64,000 nucleotides of DNA from Streptomyces fumanus (GTDB taxonomy: Bacteria; Actinomycetota; Actinomycetes; Streptomycetales; Streptomycetaceae): positions 359,215 through 423,214 of the forward strand of contig NZ_BNBI01000009.1 in NCBI RefSeq assembly GCF_014655295.1, in the 5' to 3' direction. Positions 47,836 to 56,879 of the stretch are shown here, one piece after another; position 1 is the stretch's first letter; each line of letters opens with the position of its first letter. The translations under genes and the position numbers were made by a program. The notes under the pieces were generated by a model, which did not search any database, was not told where the DNA came from, and was given only the letters and a program-made list of their open reading frames with translations.

Positions 47836-49406
47836 CGGGGGCCTCCTGCGAGGAGCTGCTGCACGGCCGGGTCGGTCAGGCCGAGGAGTGCCTTCGGCCA
47901 CAGCCCGGCGACGACGGTGAGGGCGACGAGCGGGGTCCAGGCCGCGAACTCGTAGCGGCGGACGTCGGGGAGGTGCGGGGTGTCCTCGCCGGTGGCGCCC
48001 ATGCAGACGCGGCGGACCACGATCAGCATGTACGCGGCGGTCAGCAGGGTGCCGAACGCGGCGACGGCCATGAAGGTGAGGAAGGCGGGGCGGCTGAGGC
48101 CGGTGCCCGGGTCGAAGGCGCCGAACAGGGCCAGCATCTCGCCCCAGAATCCGGCGAGGCCGGGCAGGCCCAGGGAGGCGATCGCGCCGAAGGCGAGCAG
48201 GCCGCCCAGGCGCGGTGCCCTGCCGTAGAGGGCGGCGCCGGTCCGCTGGGCGAGGGTGTCGAGGTCGGTGCTGCCGGTGCGGTCCTTCAGCGCGCCGACC
48301 AGGAAGAAGAGCAGGCCGGTGATGAGGCCGTGGGCGATGTTGGCGAACAGGGCGCCGTTGACGCCGGTCGGGGTCATGGTCGCGATGCCGAGCAGGACGA
48401 AGCCCATGTGGCCGACGGAGGAGTAGGCGATGAGGCGCTTGAGGTCGCCCTTCGCGCCCCGTCTGGCCAGCGCGAGGCAGGCCAGGGACCCGTAGATGAT
48501 GCCGACGACGGCGAACGCGGCGAGGTAGGGCGCGAAGGTGCGGAACCCGTCGGGAGCGATCGGCAGAAGAATACGGACGAATCCGTACGTACCCATCTTC
48601 AGCAGGACACCGGCCAGCAGGACCGAGCCGACGGTCGGCGCGGCGGTGTGGGCGTCGGGCAGCCAACTGTGCAGCGGCCACATCGGGGTCTTGACCGCGA
48701 GTCCGATCCCGACCGCCAGAACCGCGATGACCTGCACGGATGTGGTCAGCGACCGGCCGTTGTCAGTGGCGAGTGCCATCATGTCGAATGTGCCCGCCCT
48801 GAGACCGATCAGGAGCAGGCCGAGCAGCATGACCACGCTGCCGAGCAGTGTGTAGAGGATGAATTTCCAGGCGGCCTCGGCCCGGCCCTCGCCGCCCCAG
48901 CGGGCGATGAGGAAGTACATCGGGACGAGGACCATCTCGAAGGCGAGGAAGAACAGCAGCAGGTCGAGGACGGCGAAGCTGGCGAGGGTGCCGGACTCGA
49001 GCACGAGCAGCAGTGCGACGAAGGCCGTCGGGGTCGGCCCCGGGGGCGTCTTGAAGTACGTGTAGAGCGCGCAGAGGAAGGTCAGCAGCGCGGTCAGGAC
49101 CAGGAGGGGGAGGGAGATGCCGTCGATGCCGAGGTGGATGCGCACGTCGAGCGCGGGGATCCACCTGATGTCCGTCGTGGCCTGCATCCTCGACGGGTGG
49201 TCGTGGTCGAAGCCGAGCGCGAGGACGATCGCGGCGATGAGGACGGCACCGGTGACGGTGACGCCGTGCCGCAGCACGGCCTGCTCCGGTGACTTCCCCT
49301 TCAGCCCGGGCGGCGCGGGCAGGAGAGCGGCGGCGGCCCCGAGCAGCGGGCCGACGACGACGAATGCCAGAAGGAACTGCATCACGGACTCGTTGATATC
49401 GATCAC
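47832..49406 (-). CDS. nuoM: NADH-quinone oxidoreductase subunit M
   Basis: A 524-residue antiporter-like subunit of the membrane arm. Conserved features are the MVLVPMYFLIARWGGE helix with the pumping Glu, the VKTPMWPLHSWLPDAHTAAP motif with its Lys, and SVGHMGFVLLGI. About 14 membrane helices are predicted. It lies 6 bp after nuoL. Confidence 0.94.
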   Translation of the reverse strand: MIDINESVMQFLLAFVVVGPLLGAAAALLPAPPGLKGKSPEQAVLRHGVTVTGAVLIAAIVLALGFDHDHPSRMQATTDIRWIPALDVRIHLGIDGISLPLLVLTALLTFLCALYTYFKTPPGPTPTAFVALLLVLESGTLASFAVLDLLLFFLAFEMVLVPMYFLIARWGGEGRAEAAWKFILYTLLGSVVMLLGLLLIGLRAGTFDMMALATDNGRSLTTSVQVIAVLAVGIGLAVKTPMWPLHSWLPDAHTAAPTVGSVLLAGVLLKMGTYGFVRILLPIAPDGFRTFAPYLAAFAVVGIIYGSLACLALARRGAKGDLKRLIAYSSVGHMGFVLLGIATMTPTGVNGALFANIAHGLITGLLFFLVGALKDRTGSTDLDTLAQRTGAALYGRAPRLGGLLAFGAIASLGLPGLAGFWGEMLALFGAFDPGTGLSRPAFLTFMAVAAFGTLLTAAYMLIVVRRVCMGATGEDTPHLPDVRRYEFAAWTPLVALTVVAGLWPKALLGLTDPAVQQLLAGGPR

Positions 49407-49412
49407 GCCTGC

Positions 49413-51407
49413 TCACGCTCCCGTGGCGACGAGGACGGCGGCGACCGCGAGGACGACGGTGCCGGCGAGCAGCGCGCTCACATAGGTCTGCACATTGCCG
49501 GTCTGGGCGCGGCGCACGGCGGCGCCCAGCAGGCGGGGAAGGGTGCCCGCGCCGCGTACGTAGGTCTCGACGACCTCGCGGTCCAGGAACCGTACGAGGC
49601 TCGCGCCGGCCCGGACCGGGCGGACGAAGAGGGCCGTGTAGACGGCGTCCAGGCGGAAGCCGACGGCTGCGTGCCGGTGCAGCGGACCGAGCAGGAGCCG
49701 TCCGGGGTCGGCCGGGTCGGGTGCCTGGGCCACGTCTCCGTAGGCGGGCCGGTGGCTGGCGATGGCCTCGGCCTCGACGCTCCCCGCGTCGCCCTCCGGG
49801 TGGGCCGCGACCGCGCCCAGGGGGACCTGGTCCGCGCGTGCGGTGGTGTGCCGCCAGGCGCCGTAGGTGACGATGCCGCCGATCAGGGCCACCCCCGTGC
49901 CGAGCACGGAGGTGGTGAGCGTCGGGGTCAGGGCCCGGCCGTCGAACCAGTCGGGGAGCAGGCGGAAGGCGAGCCCGCCGAAGGCGAGGGACGGGATCGC
50001 CAGGACCCACAGCACGGCGTTCATGGCGACCGGCTGCCTGCCGTGGTCGGGGGCGTCGGTGCCGTGGCCGCGGAAGGCCAGCAGCCACAGCCGTGTCGCG
50101 TACGCGGCGGTGAGGAGGGCGGTGAGCAGACCGGCGAGCAGCACGGTCCAGCCGGCGGCGACGGGGCTGTGCTCGGTGTGGCCGCCGACCACGTGCTCGG
50201 CGGCGCCGAGGACGGCCTCCTTGGAGAAGAAGCCGCTGAACGGCGGGATCGCGGCGAGCGCGAGCAGCGCCACGGTCATCGTCCAGTAGGCGTCCGGGAC
50301 GCGGTCGCGGAGGTTCCGCATCCGGGACATGGCGGCGAGCGAGTTGGTGCCGGCGGCGTGGATGATCACGCCGGCGGCGAGGAACAGCAGCGCCTTGAAG
50401 GCGCCGTGCGCGAGGAGGTGGAAGACGGCGGCACCGCGGTCGGCGACGGCCAGGGCGCCGGTCATGTAGCCGAGCTGGCCGATCGTCGAGTAGGCGAGGA
50501 CGCGTTTGATGTCGTCCTGGGCGAGCGCGGCGAGCGCCGAGCCGATCATCGTGACCGCGGCCATGACGGCCAGCACCACCATCGCGGCCCGTGAAGCCTC
50601 GAACACCGGAAGGAGCCGGGCGATGAAGTAGACACCGGCGGCGACCATCGTCGCGGCGTGGATCAGCGCGGAGACGGGGGTGGGGCCCGCCATCGCGTCG
50701 GGGAGCCAGGTGTGCAGCGGGAACTGCGCCGACTTGCCCGCCACGCCGGCCAGGAGCAGCAGGGCGATCAGCGTGGGGTGGTCCAGGCCGCCGCTCGCGA
50801 CGGTGCCGAGGACCCGGGTGATGCGGAACGACCCGGCGTCGGAGGCCAGCGCCAGCAGACCGATCAGGAAGGGGACATCGCCGAGCTTGGTGACGAGGAA
50901 CGCCTTGAGGGAGGCGGCGCGCGCCTCGGGGGTCTCCCAGTAGTGGCCGACCAGGAAGTAGGAGCAGATGCCCATGATCTCCCAGCCGACCAGCAGCACC
51001 ATCAGGTCGCCGGAGTAGACGACGAGGAGCATGGCGGAGGTGAAGAGGGAGACGAGAGCGGCGTAGGAGGGGTAGCGCGGGTCGTCGCGCAGATAGCCCG
51101 TCGAGTAGATCTGCACACAGGTGGCGACCACGGCGACCAGTACGGCGACGAGGGCGGCGAAACCGTCGATGTGCAGGGCGAGCTCGATGGGGACCGAGCC
51201 GGTGGGCGTCAGTTCGGTGGTGGCGTCGAGCGCCCGGCCGCCGCCCTGGCGCGCGGCGACCACCACGGCGAGGACGGACGCGGCGAGGGTCGGCACGACG
51301 GCCAGCGGGCGGACGAAGCCGGGTGCCGTGCGGCCCAGGAGAAGGCCGGCGGCGGCGCCCAGGAACGGGAGGAGGGGGACGAGGACGGCGAGGGTGGTGG
51401 TGCTCAC
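49413..51407 (-). CDS. nuoL: NADH-quinone oxidoreductase subunit L
   Basis: A 664-residue distal pumping subunit. It has the typical YLVGHYWETPEARAASLKAF region, GKSAQFPLHTWLPDAMAGPT with the key Lys, and the long C-terminal lateral helix region leading to a final TM helix. It overlaps nuoK by ATGA. It is the largest subunit in this cluster. Confidence 0.95.
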   Translation of the reverse strand: MSTTTLAVLVPLLPFLGAAAGLLLGRTAPGFVRPLAVVPTLAASVLAVVVAARQGGGRALDATTELTPTGSVPIELALHIDGFAALVAVLVAVVATCVQIYSTGYLRDDPRYPSYAALVSLFTSAMLLVVYSGDLMVLLVGWEIMGICSYFLVGHYWETPEARAASLKAFLVTKLGDVPFLIGLLALASDAGSFRITRVLGTVASGGLDHPTLIALLLLAGVAGKSAQFPLHTWLPDAMAGPTPVSALIHAATMVAAGVYFIARLLPVFEASRAAMVVLAVMAAVTMIGSALAALAQDDIKRVLAYSTIGQLGYMTGALAVADRGAAVFHLLAHGAFKALLFLAAGVIIHAAGTNSLAAMSRMRNLRDRVPDAYWTMTVALLALAAIPPFSGFFSKEAVLGAAEHVVGGHTEHSPVAAGWTVLLAGLLTALLTAAYATRLWLLAFRGHGTDAPDHGRQPVAMNAVLWVLAIPSLAFGGLAFRLLPDWFDGRALTPTLTTSVLGTGVALIGGIVTYGAWRHTTARADQVPLGAVAAHPEGDAGSVEAEAIASHRPAYGDVAQAPDPADPGRLLLGPLHRHAAVGFRLDAVYTALFVRPVRAGASLVRFLDREVVETYVRGAGTLPRLLGAAVRRAQTGNVQTYVSALLAGTVVLAVAAVLVATGA

Positions 51408-51853
51408 GTGGTGGCCTCAGCCTTCTCGGCCTGCCCGGGCCGCTCGGCCGCGCGGGCGTCGCGGTCGGGGCCGTCGTCGGAGTCGTCGGGGTCGTCCGGG
51501 TCGAGGCCGTCGTGGTCGGGGTCCTCGGGTCCGGGGCGTTCGGCGGTGTCGCGGAGCCGGTCGATGTCCGCGGTGCCGCGGTTGCGGTGGACGGCGAGGA
51601 CGATCGCCAGACCGATGCCGATCTCGGCGGCGGCGATGGCGATGGTGAACAGGGTCAGGGCCTGTCCGGAGTGCAGGGTCTCCTCGGCGGCCTTGCTGAG
51701 CCAGACGTCGAAGGCGACCAGGTTGAGGTTGACGGCGTTGAGCATCAGCTCGACGGACATCAGGACGAGGATCGCGTTGCGGCGGGCGAGGACGCCGTAC
51801 AGGCCGGTGCAGAAGAGGAGGGCGGAGAGGGTGGCTGGATAGGCGAGGTGCAT
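51404..51853 (-). CDS. nuoK: NADH-quinone oxidoreductase subunit K with acidic tail
   Basis: A 149-residue subunit. Residues 1-100 are the three-helix NuoK (LLFCTGLYGVLARRNAILVL, then MSVELMLNAVNLNLVAFDVW) with both conserved Glu residues for proton transfer. Unusually, residues 105-149 form an Asp/Pro-rich acidic tail not found in most NuoK proteins, which are about 100 residues. It overlaps nuoJ by a single base. Confidence 0.93.
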   Translation of the reverse strand: MHLAYPATLSALLFCTGLYGVLARRNAILVLMSVELMLNAVNLNLVAFDVWLSKAAEETLHSGQALTLFTIAIAAAEIGIGLAIVLAVHRNRGTADIDRLRDTAERPGPEDPDHDGLDPDDPDDSDDGPDRDARAAERPGQAEKAEATT

Positions 51854-52659
51854 CAGCGGACACCGCCCTCGTCGGTGCGGGGGGCGGTGGGGCGGGGCTC
51901 GCCGGTACCGGCCTTGGCGGGACGGGCCTCGGCGGGCTCGGGCTCGGCGGGCCCGACCTCGCCGGTACGAGCCCTGGCCGACTCCGGCTCGGCTGCGGGG
52001 CGGGACTTGGCGGGTCCGGGCTTGGCTGGGGCTCCGGCGGTGGGGGCCTTGCCGGTGCTGGGGTCGGCGGTTGTGCCGGGGGTGGTCTTGCGGGACAGGA
52101 CGATCGCGCCGACCAGGGCGGCGAGGAGGAGGACGGAGAGGGCCTCGAAGGGGAGGACCCAGTTCTGGAAGAGGCTCGCTCCGGTGACGGCGGTGGCGCC
52201 GGCGGCCGGGCCGTCCAGGTCGATCCAGGTGGTACGGAAGGCGTCGACGACCACCCAGACCAGGGCCGCCGCGGAGACGACGGCCACGGTGAGGGCGGCC
52301 CAGCGGTTGCCGGAGTCGGCGTCCGGGGAGCGGCCGATGGGGGCCCGCGTCAGCATCAGTCCGAACAGGAGGAGGACGACGACGGAACCGACGTAGATGA
52401 GGACCTGCACCCAGGCGATGAACTCGGCGGTGAGCAGGAGGTACTCGACGGCAAGTCCGCCGAGGGTCACCACGAGCCACAGGGCGGCGTGCACGAGCTG
52501 CCGGGTGGTGACGGTGACGAGCGCGGCGCCGAAGGTGACCAGGCCGACGAGGACGAAGGAGATCTCGACGCCGGTCGGGGAGAGGAAGCCGTGGGTCTCG
52601 GCGGCGGCCGAGGTGGTGACCTCCGCGGCGAGGCGGCCGGCGGTTGCGGAGAGGGTCAT
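51853..52659 (-). CDS. nuoJ: NADH-quinone oxidoreductase subunit J with low-complexity tail
   Basis: A 268-residue subunit. About 190 residues form the NuoJ core of five helices, including AWVQVLIYVGSVVVLLLFGL with the pi-bulge helix that links to quinone reduction. The C-terminal ~70 residues are a Pro/Ala/Glu-rich repeat tail (PAEPEPAEARPAKAGTG-like). Coupled to nuoI by ATGA overlap. Confidence 0.9.
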   Translation of the reverse strand: MTLSATAGRLAAEVTTSAAAETHGFLSPTGVEISFVLVGLVTFGAALVTVTTRQLVHAALWLVVTLGGLAVEYLLLTAEFIAWVQVLIYVGSVVVLLLFGLMLTRAPIGRSPDADSGNRWAALTVAVVSAAALVWVVVDAFRTTWIDLDGPAAGATAVTGASLFQNWVLPFEALSVLLLAALVGAIVLSRKTTPGTTADPSTGKAPTAGAPAKPGPAKSRPAAEPESARARTGEVGPAEPEPAEARPAKAGTGEPRPTAPRTDEGGVR

Positions 52660-53381
52660 GCGTCGCCCTCCCGGTCCGGCCGGGGCTGGTCGGTCTGCTG
52701 CTTGGAGTCGCCCAGGGGACGGGTGGGCTGTTCGGCGGCGCGGGCCTGCTCGGTGGCGTGCGGCTCGGTGACCTCTGGCCTGGTGGCCTGCGCGTCGGTC
52801 ACCTGCGGCTTGGCGGGCCGCGGTTCGGTGGCCTGTGGGCCGGTGGTCTGCGGCTCGGTGTGGGGGGTCAGTTTTTCGGCGGTGCGGCGGGCGGTGGTGA
52901 GTTCCTTGGGTTCTTCCGCGCCGGGGTCGAGGGCGGGTGGGGCCGGGACGGTCCACATCCACTCGCGGAGCTTGTCGCGTTCGTGGGTGAGGTCGCGGAT
53001 GTCGGTCTCGGCGTACTCGAACTCCGGGGACCAGAACAGGGCGTCGAAAGGACAGACCTCGATACAGATACCGCAGTACATGCAGAGGGAGAAGTCGATG
53101 GCGAAGCGGTCGAGGACGTTGCGGCTGCGCTCGCGGCCGCCCGGGGTCGCCGCCGGGATCGTCTCCTTGTGGGAGTCGATGTAGATGCACCAGTCGGGGC
53201 ACTCGCGGGCGCACAGCATGCAGACCGTGCAGTTCTCCTCGAACAGGCCGATGACGCCGCGGGTGCGGGGCGGGAGGTCGGGCTGGACGTCCGGGTACTG
53301 CTCGGTGACCGTCTTCTTCGTCATCGTGCGCAGGGTGACGGCCAGGCCCTTGGCGAGGCCGGAGCCGGGGACGGGGGCCAT
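52656..53381 (-). CDS. nuoI: NADH-quinone oxidoreductase subunit I (2x 4Fe-4S)
   Basis: A 241-residue ferredoxin-like subunit carrying clusters N6a and N6b. CTVCMLCARECP and CMYCGICIEVCP give the eight cysteine ligands. The core ends near residue 165; the rest is a Thr/Pro/Glu-rich tail. It starts at ATG 53381 and overlaps the stop of nuoH (TAATG). Confidence 0.94.
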   Translation of the reverse strand: MAPVPGSGLAKGLAVTLRTMTKKTVTEQYPDVQPDLPPRTRGVIGLFEENCTVCMLCARECPDWCIYIDSHKETIPAATPGGRERSRNVLDRFAIDFSLCMYCGICIEVCPFDALFWSPEFEYAETDIRDLTHERDKLREWMWTVPAPPALDPGAEEPKELTTARRTAEKLTPHTEPQTTGPQATEPRPAKPQVTDAQATRPEVTEPHATEQARAAEQPTRPLGDSKQQTDQPRPDREGDA

Positions 53382-54349
53382 TAGGAGATCACCACCTTGA
53401 CGATGCCGGTGAGGGCGATCTGGGCGAGGGCGAGGGGGACGAGGAGGGTCCAGGAGAGTTTCTGGAGCTGGTCCTCGCGGAGACGGGGGTAGGTCACGCG
53501 GAGCCAGATCACGATGAAGGCGAGGACGGCCGTCTTCAGCAGGGTCCACACCCAGCCGAGGCCGTCGGCGCCCCAGGGGCCGTGCCAGCCGCCCAGGAAG
53601 AGGACGGTGGTCAGGCCGCACAGGACGACGATCCCGGCGTACTCGGCGAGGAGGAACAGGGCGAAGCGCAGGCCGGTGTACTCGGTGTACGCGCCGAAGA
53701 TGATCTCCGAGTCGGCGACCGGCATGTCGAAGGGCGGGCGCTGGAGTTCGGCGAGGCCGGCGACGAAGAAGACGATCGCGCCGACGATCTGCCAGGGCAG
53801 CCACCACCACTCGAAGGCGTCCAGGATGCCGGGGAGGGAGACGGTGCCGGCCGCCATGGCCACCGAGGCGGCGGCGAGCAGCATGGGCAGTTCGTAGGCG
53901 AGGAGCTGGGCGGCGGTGCGCAGGCCGCCGAGGAGGGAGAACTTGTTGGCGGAGGCCCAGCCGGCCATCAGCGAGCCGAGGACGCCGACGCCCATGACGG
54001 CGAGCACGAAGAAGATGCCCGCGTCCACGGCCTGACCGACCGCGCCCTCGCCGGGGCCGATCGGGATGGCGACCAGGACGAGGAGGTACGGCAGGAGGGC
54101 CACGGCGGGGGCGAGCTGGAAGATACGGCGGTCCGCGCCCGCGGGGACCACGTCCTCCTTCTGCGCGAACTTCACGCCGTCGGCGACGAGTTGGGCCCAG
54201 CCGTGGAAGCCGCCGGCGTACATCGGGCCGAGGCGGCCCTGCATGTGGGCCATCACCTTGTGCTCGGTCTGGCCGACGACGAGGGGGAACGCGAGGAAGA
54301 CGACGAAGACGATCAGGAGGCGCAGGGTGACGTCGAGCACGTCGTTCAC
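53381..54349 (-). CDS. nuoH: NADH-quinone oxidoreductase subunit H
   Basis: A 322-residue membrane subunit that forms the quinone tunnel. It has the conserved AELQRPPFDMPVADSEIIFG loop and EYTGLRFALFLLAEY, and the GRLGPMYAGGFHGWAQLVAD region. About 8 membrane helices. It follows nuoC directly; no nuoD, nuoE, nuoF or nuoG gene intervenes. Confidence 0.95.
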   Translation of the reverse strand: MNDVLDVTLRLLIVFVVFLAFPLVVGQTEHKVMAHMQGRLGPMYAGGFHGWAQLVADGVKFAQKEDVVPAGADRRIFQLAPAVALLPYLLVLVAIPIGPGEGAVGQAVDAGIFFVLAVMGVGVLGSLMAGWASANKFSLLGGLRTAAQLLAYELPMLLAAASVAMAAGTVSLPGILDAFEWWWLPWQIVGAIVFFVAGLAELQRPPFDMPVADSEIIFGAYTEYTGLRFALFLLAEYAGIVVLCGLTTVLFLGGWHGPWGADGLGWVWTLLKTAVLAFIVIWLRVTYPRLREDQLQKLSWTLLVPLALAQIALTGIVKVVIS

Positions 54350-55578
54350 TGCGGGCCTCCTGGGCGGTTCTCGGGGTTCGGGTCTTCGGGGTTCGGGTTC
54401 TCGGGGTCTTGCGGGGGTTGACGGTCCTGCGCGGATTCGGGGCCCGGGGCCTGCGAGGCTTCGGAGCCCTGCGCGGATTCAGCGCCCTGCGGGTCCGGTC
54501 GTCGCTGTGTCTCGGGCTCGGGCTCGGATCCGGGCTCGGGCTCGGATCCGGGCTCCTCGAAGGCCGGGCGGGCGTGGTGCCAGGGGGCGTCCGGGCTGCG
54601 GGGAGGGACGGGGGTTGCGTTCTCGGCGTCGGGTGCGCTGGCGCCGGACGCGGTGCGCTGGCTCGCCGAGCCCTCGGAGGCGCTCCGGGCGCGACGCGGC
54701 CGCGCGGTACGGCCACCGGCCGCCCCGCCCGACTGACTCACCGACCCCTCCGCAGCCGAACGCGACCGACGCGGCGCCACCGGCGTCCCACCCGCCGCAC
54801 CCGGCTCGCCCACCGCACCCGACGGACCCCCCGCCCCCGACTGACTCGCCGACCCCTCCGCCGCCGTGCGGCTACGGCGCACCGGGCGCTCCCCCGTGCC
54901 AGGAGCACCAGGAGCCTCACCCGGAACCGCGGTGCGGGGCGCGGCCCCGCGCGCGCCCCGGACCGCGCCGGCCGCCCGGCCCGCGCCCCGCGTGGGAGCC
55001 GCGGGGAGCTGGCCCTTCAGGGGACCCCACTCGTTGGGGTCGGGGACCCCCGGCGGGAGCATCTGGCGGCGGCGGGGAGCTGCCGCGCCCGCAGACTCGC
55101 CGGGTTCCTTCGCGCCGGGCCATGCCTTGGCGACGCGGGCGGCGAGGACGAAGTCCTTGCGCAGCGGGTGGCCCTCGAAGTTCTCCGGGAGGAGCAGGTG
55201 GTCCAGTCCCGGGTGGTTCTCGAAGCCGACGCCGAACATCTCGTGGGTCTCGCGCTCGTGCCAGGCCGCGCCCGCGTAGACGCCGACGGCGGAGGGCAGC
55301 ACGGGCGCGTCGTGCGGAACCGTGGTGCGCAGCAGCAGCTTGCGGACCGGGGCGAGGGCCACCACGTGGGCGGCGACGCGGAAGCCGGTGCCGGGTTCGT
55401 CGACCGCGCTCAGCCAGTCGAAGTAGGTGCAGCCCAGTTGGTCGCGGGCGGTCTCCAGCGCGGTGAGCCAGGCGGCCGGGGGCACGTCCACGGTGAGGAC
55501 CTCGTAGGACAGCTCGGCCGTGGCGTCGGGGCCGAAGAGTTCCCCGGCGTCGGCGGGCAGCCAGTCGGCCGCGGTCAT
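54346..55578 (-). CDS. nuoC: NADH-quinone oxidoreductase subunit C with long disordered tail
   Basis: A 410-residue protein. Residues 1-150 are NuoC (TYFDWLSAVDEPGTGFRVAA, then WHERETHEMFGVGFENHPGL and PLRKDF). Residues 155-410 are a low-complexity extension rich in P, G, A, R and E, with three RSRSAAEGSxSQS-type repeats (about 230-315) and EPEPGSEPEPE / PENPNPEDPNPENRP at the end. Most NuoC proteins have about 200 residues. No NuoD domain is fused to it. Confidence 0.85.
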   Translation of the reverse strand: MTAADWLPADAGELFGPDATAELSYEVLTVDVPPAAWLTALETARDQLGCTYFDWLSAVDEPGTGFRVAAHVVALAPVRKLLLRTTVPHDAPVLPSAVGVYAGAAWHERETHEMFGVGFENHPGLDHLLLPENFEGHPLRKDFVLAARVAKAWPGAKEPGESAGAAAPRRRQMLPPGVPDPNEWGPLKGQLPAAPTRGAGRAAGAVRGARGAAPRTAVPGEAPGAPGTGERPVRRSRTAAEGSASQSGAGGPSGAVGEPGAAGGTPVAPRRSRSAAEGSVSQSGGAAGGRTARPRRARSASEGSASQRTASGASAPDAENATPVPPRSPDAPWHHARPAFEEPGSEPEPGSEPEPETQRRPDPQGAESAQGSEASQAPGPESAQDRQPPQDPENPNPEDPNPENRPGGPQ

Positions 55579-56183
55579 CGGCCCTCGCCCTCCTCGGCGG
55601 TACCAGGCGCCGGGGGGCGCACCAGGTCGCTCTGGAGCGCGGCGGCCGACGGCCGGCCGGTGGTGCCGTACCGCTCCCCCAGCGACTCCCGGGCGATCTT
55701 CTCCTGGAGCTTGAGGATGCCCTGGAGCAGCGCCTCGGGCCGCGGCGGGCACCCCGGCACATAGACGTCGACGGGGATGATCTGGTCGACGCCCTTGGTG
55801 ACGGAGTAGGAGTCCCAGTAGGGGCCGCCGCAGTTGGCGCAGGCGCCGAAGGAGATGACGTACTTCGGCTCGGGCATCTGCTCGTAGAGGCGCTTCACGG
55901 CCGGGGCCATCTTGTCGGTGACCGTGCCGGAGACCACCATCAGGTCGGCCTGGCGGGGGCCGGGCGCGAACGGGATGACGCCGAGCCGGATGAAGTCGTG
56001 GCGGGCCATCGACGCGGCGATGAACTCGATGGCGCAGCAGGCGAGGCCGAAGTTGAACACCCACAGCGAGTAGCGGCGGCCCCAGTTCAGGACGACCTTC
56101 ATCGGCTCCGGCGCGAGGCGGGCCAGCGCGCCGAGCCGCTTGGGCTCCGGGAGCAGCACGGGTTCGGACGGGGTCACGTCCAT
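55575..56183 (-). CDS. nuoB: NADH-quinone oxidoreductase subunit B
   Basis: A 202-residue subunit that holds the terminal cluster N2. Cysteine ligands are in FGLACCAIEFI, SFGACANCGGPYWDSYS and VPGCPPRPEALL. Start ATG 56183. It overlaps nuoA by 10 bp and nuoC by 4 bp. Confidence 0.95.
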   Translation of the reverse strand: MDVTPSEPVLLPEPKRLGALARLAPEPMKVVLNWGRRYSLWVFNFGLACCAIEFIAASMARHDFIRLGVIPFAPGPRQADLMVVSGTVTDKMAPAVKRLYEQMPEPKYVISFGACANCGGPYWDSYSVTKGVDQIIPVDVYVPGCPPRPEALLQGILKLQEKIARESLGERYGTTGRPSAAALQSDLVRPPAPGTAEEGEGR

Positions 56184-56590
56184 GCCAGGACGCCCTTCTT
56201 GTATGCGTACAGCAGGCCCACGGCCAGGAAGCCGAGGAAGATGAACATCTCCACGAGGGTCGCCGCGCCGTAGCCGGGGGCGGCGAAGACCGTCGCCCAG
56301 GGGAAGAGGAAGATCGAGTCGACCGCGAAGATCACGTAGAGGAAGGCGTAGACGTAGTAGCGGACCTGGGTGTGGGCCCAGCCCTCGCCGACCGGGTCGA
56401 CGCCGCACTCGTAGGTCAGGAGTTTCTCGGGGGTGGGGACCACGGGCCGCAGCAGGCGGCCGGCCCCGAAGGCCACGGCGACGAAGAGCACGCCGACGAC
56501 GGCGAGCAGTCCGACCACCGAGTACGACGGGAAGTAGTCCGCCGCCGCCACGGAGGCCGCGGTGGCGGCGCCGACAGTCGGTTCCGGCAC
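56174..56590 (-). CDS. nuoA: NADH-quinone oxidoreductase subunit A
   Basis: A 138-residue three-helix membrane subunit from GTG 56590. The characteristic loop KLLTYECGVDPVGEGW (ubiquinone-site loop) and RYYVYAFLYVIFAVDSIFLF helix are intact. It is the first gene of the nuo operon; 56591-56880 upstream holds a 28-bp repeat and presumably the promoter. Confidence 0.94.
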   Translation of the reverse strand: MPEPTVGAATAASVAAADYFPSYSVVGLLAVVGVLFVAVAFGAGRLLRPVVPTPEKLLTYECGVDPVGEGWAHTQVRYYVYAFLYVIFAVDSIFLFPWATVFAAPGYGAATLVEMFIFLGFLAVGLLYAYKKGVLAWT

Positions 56591-56637
56591 GTCCGTCCCT
56601 CGCTCCCTGTCCTGTCTGCCCTCTGACGCCTGACGCC

Positions 56638-56693
56638 TGACGTCCGACGTCTCACGTCCCACGCCTGACGTCCGACATCTCACGTTCCACGTC
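56638..56693. repeat. 2 x 28-bp direct repeat upstream of nuoA
   Basis: Two adjacent copies (56638-56665 and 56666-56693) differ at four positions and share TGACGTCCGAC and TCTCACGT. ACGTC/ACGTY words continue on both sides (about 56620-56715). The stretch lies 48-125 bp upstream of the nuoA start. Confidence 0.8.
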
Positions 56694-56879
56694 GTACGTC
56701 CACGTCTCACGTCGGTGTCCGCGCGACGATCTGTACGCACGGGAGTCTAGGGCCTGCTAAAGAGACCGTAAGCAGCCCGTCGGGCCCGAGGGGCGCCGGA
56801 GGGGGTGGGGTTTTCCTCAGTGCGGTCCGGGCGGCCCACCTCATGGCGCCGGAGCGCCCGGCACGGCACGCTGGCCCCT

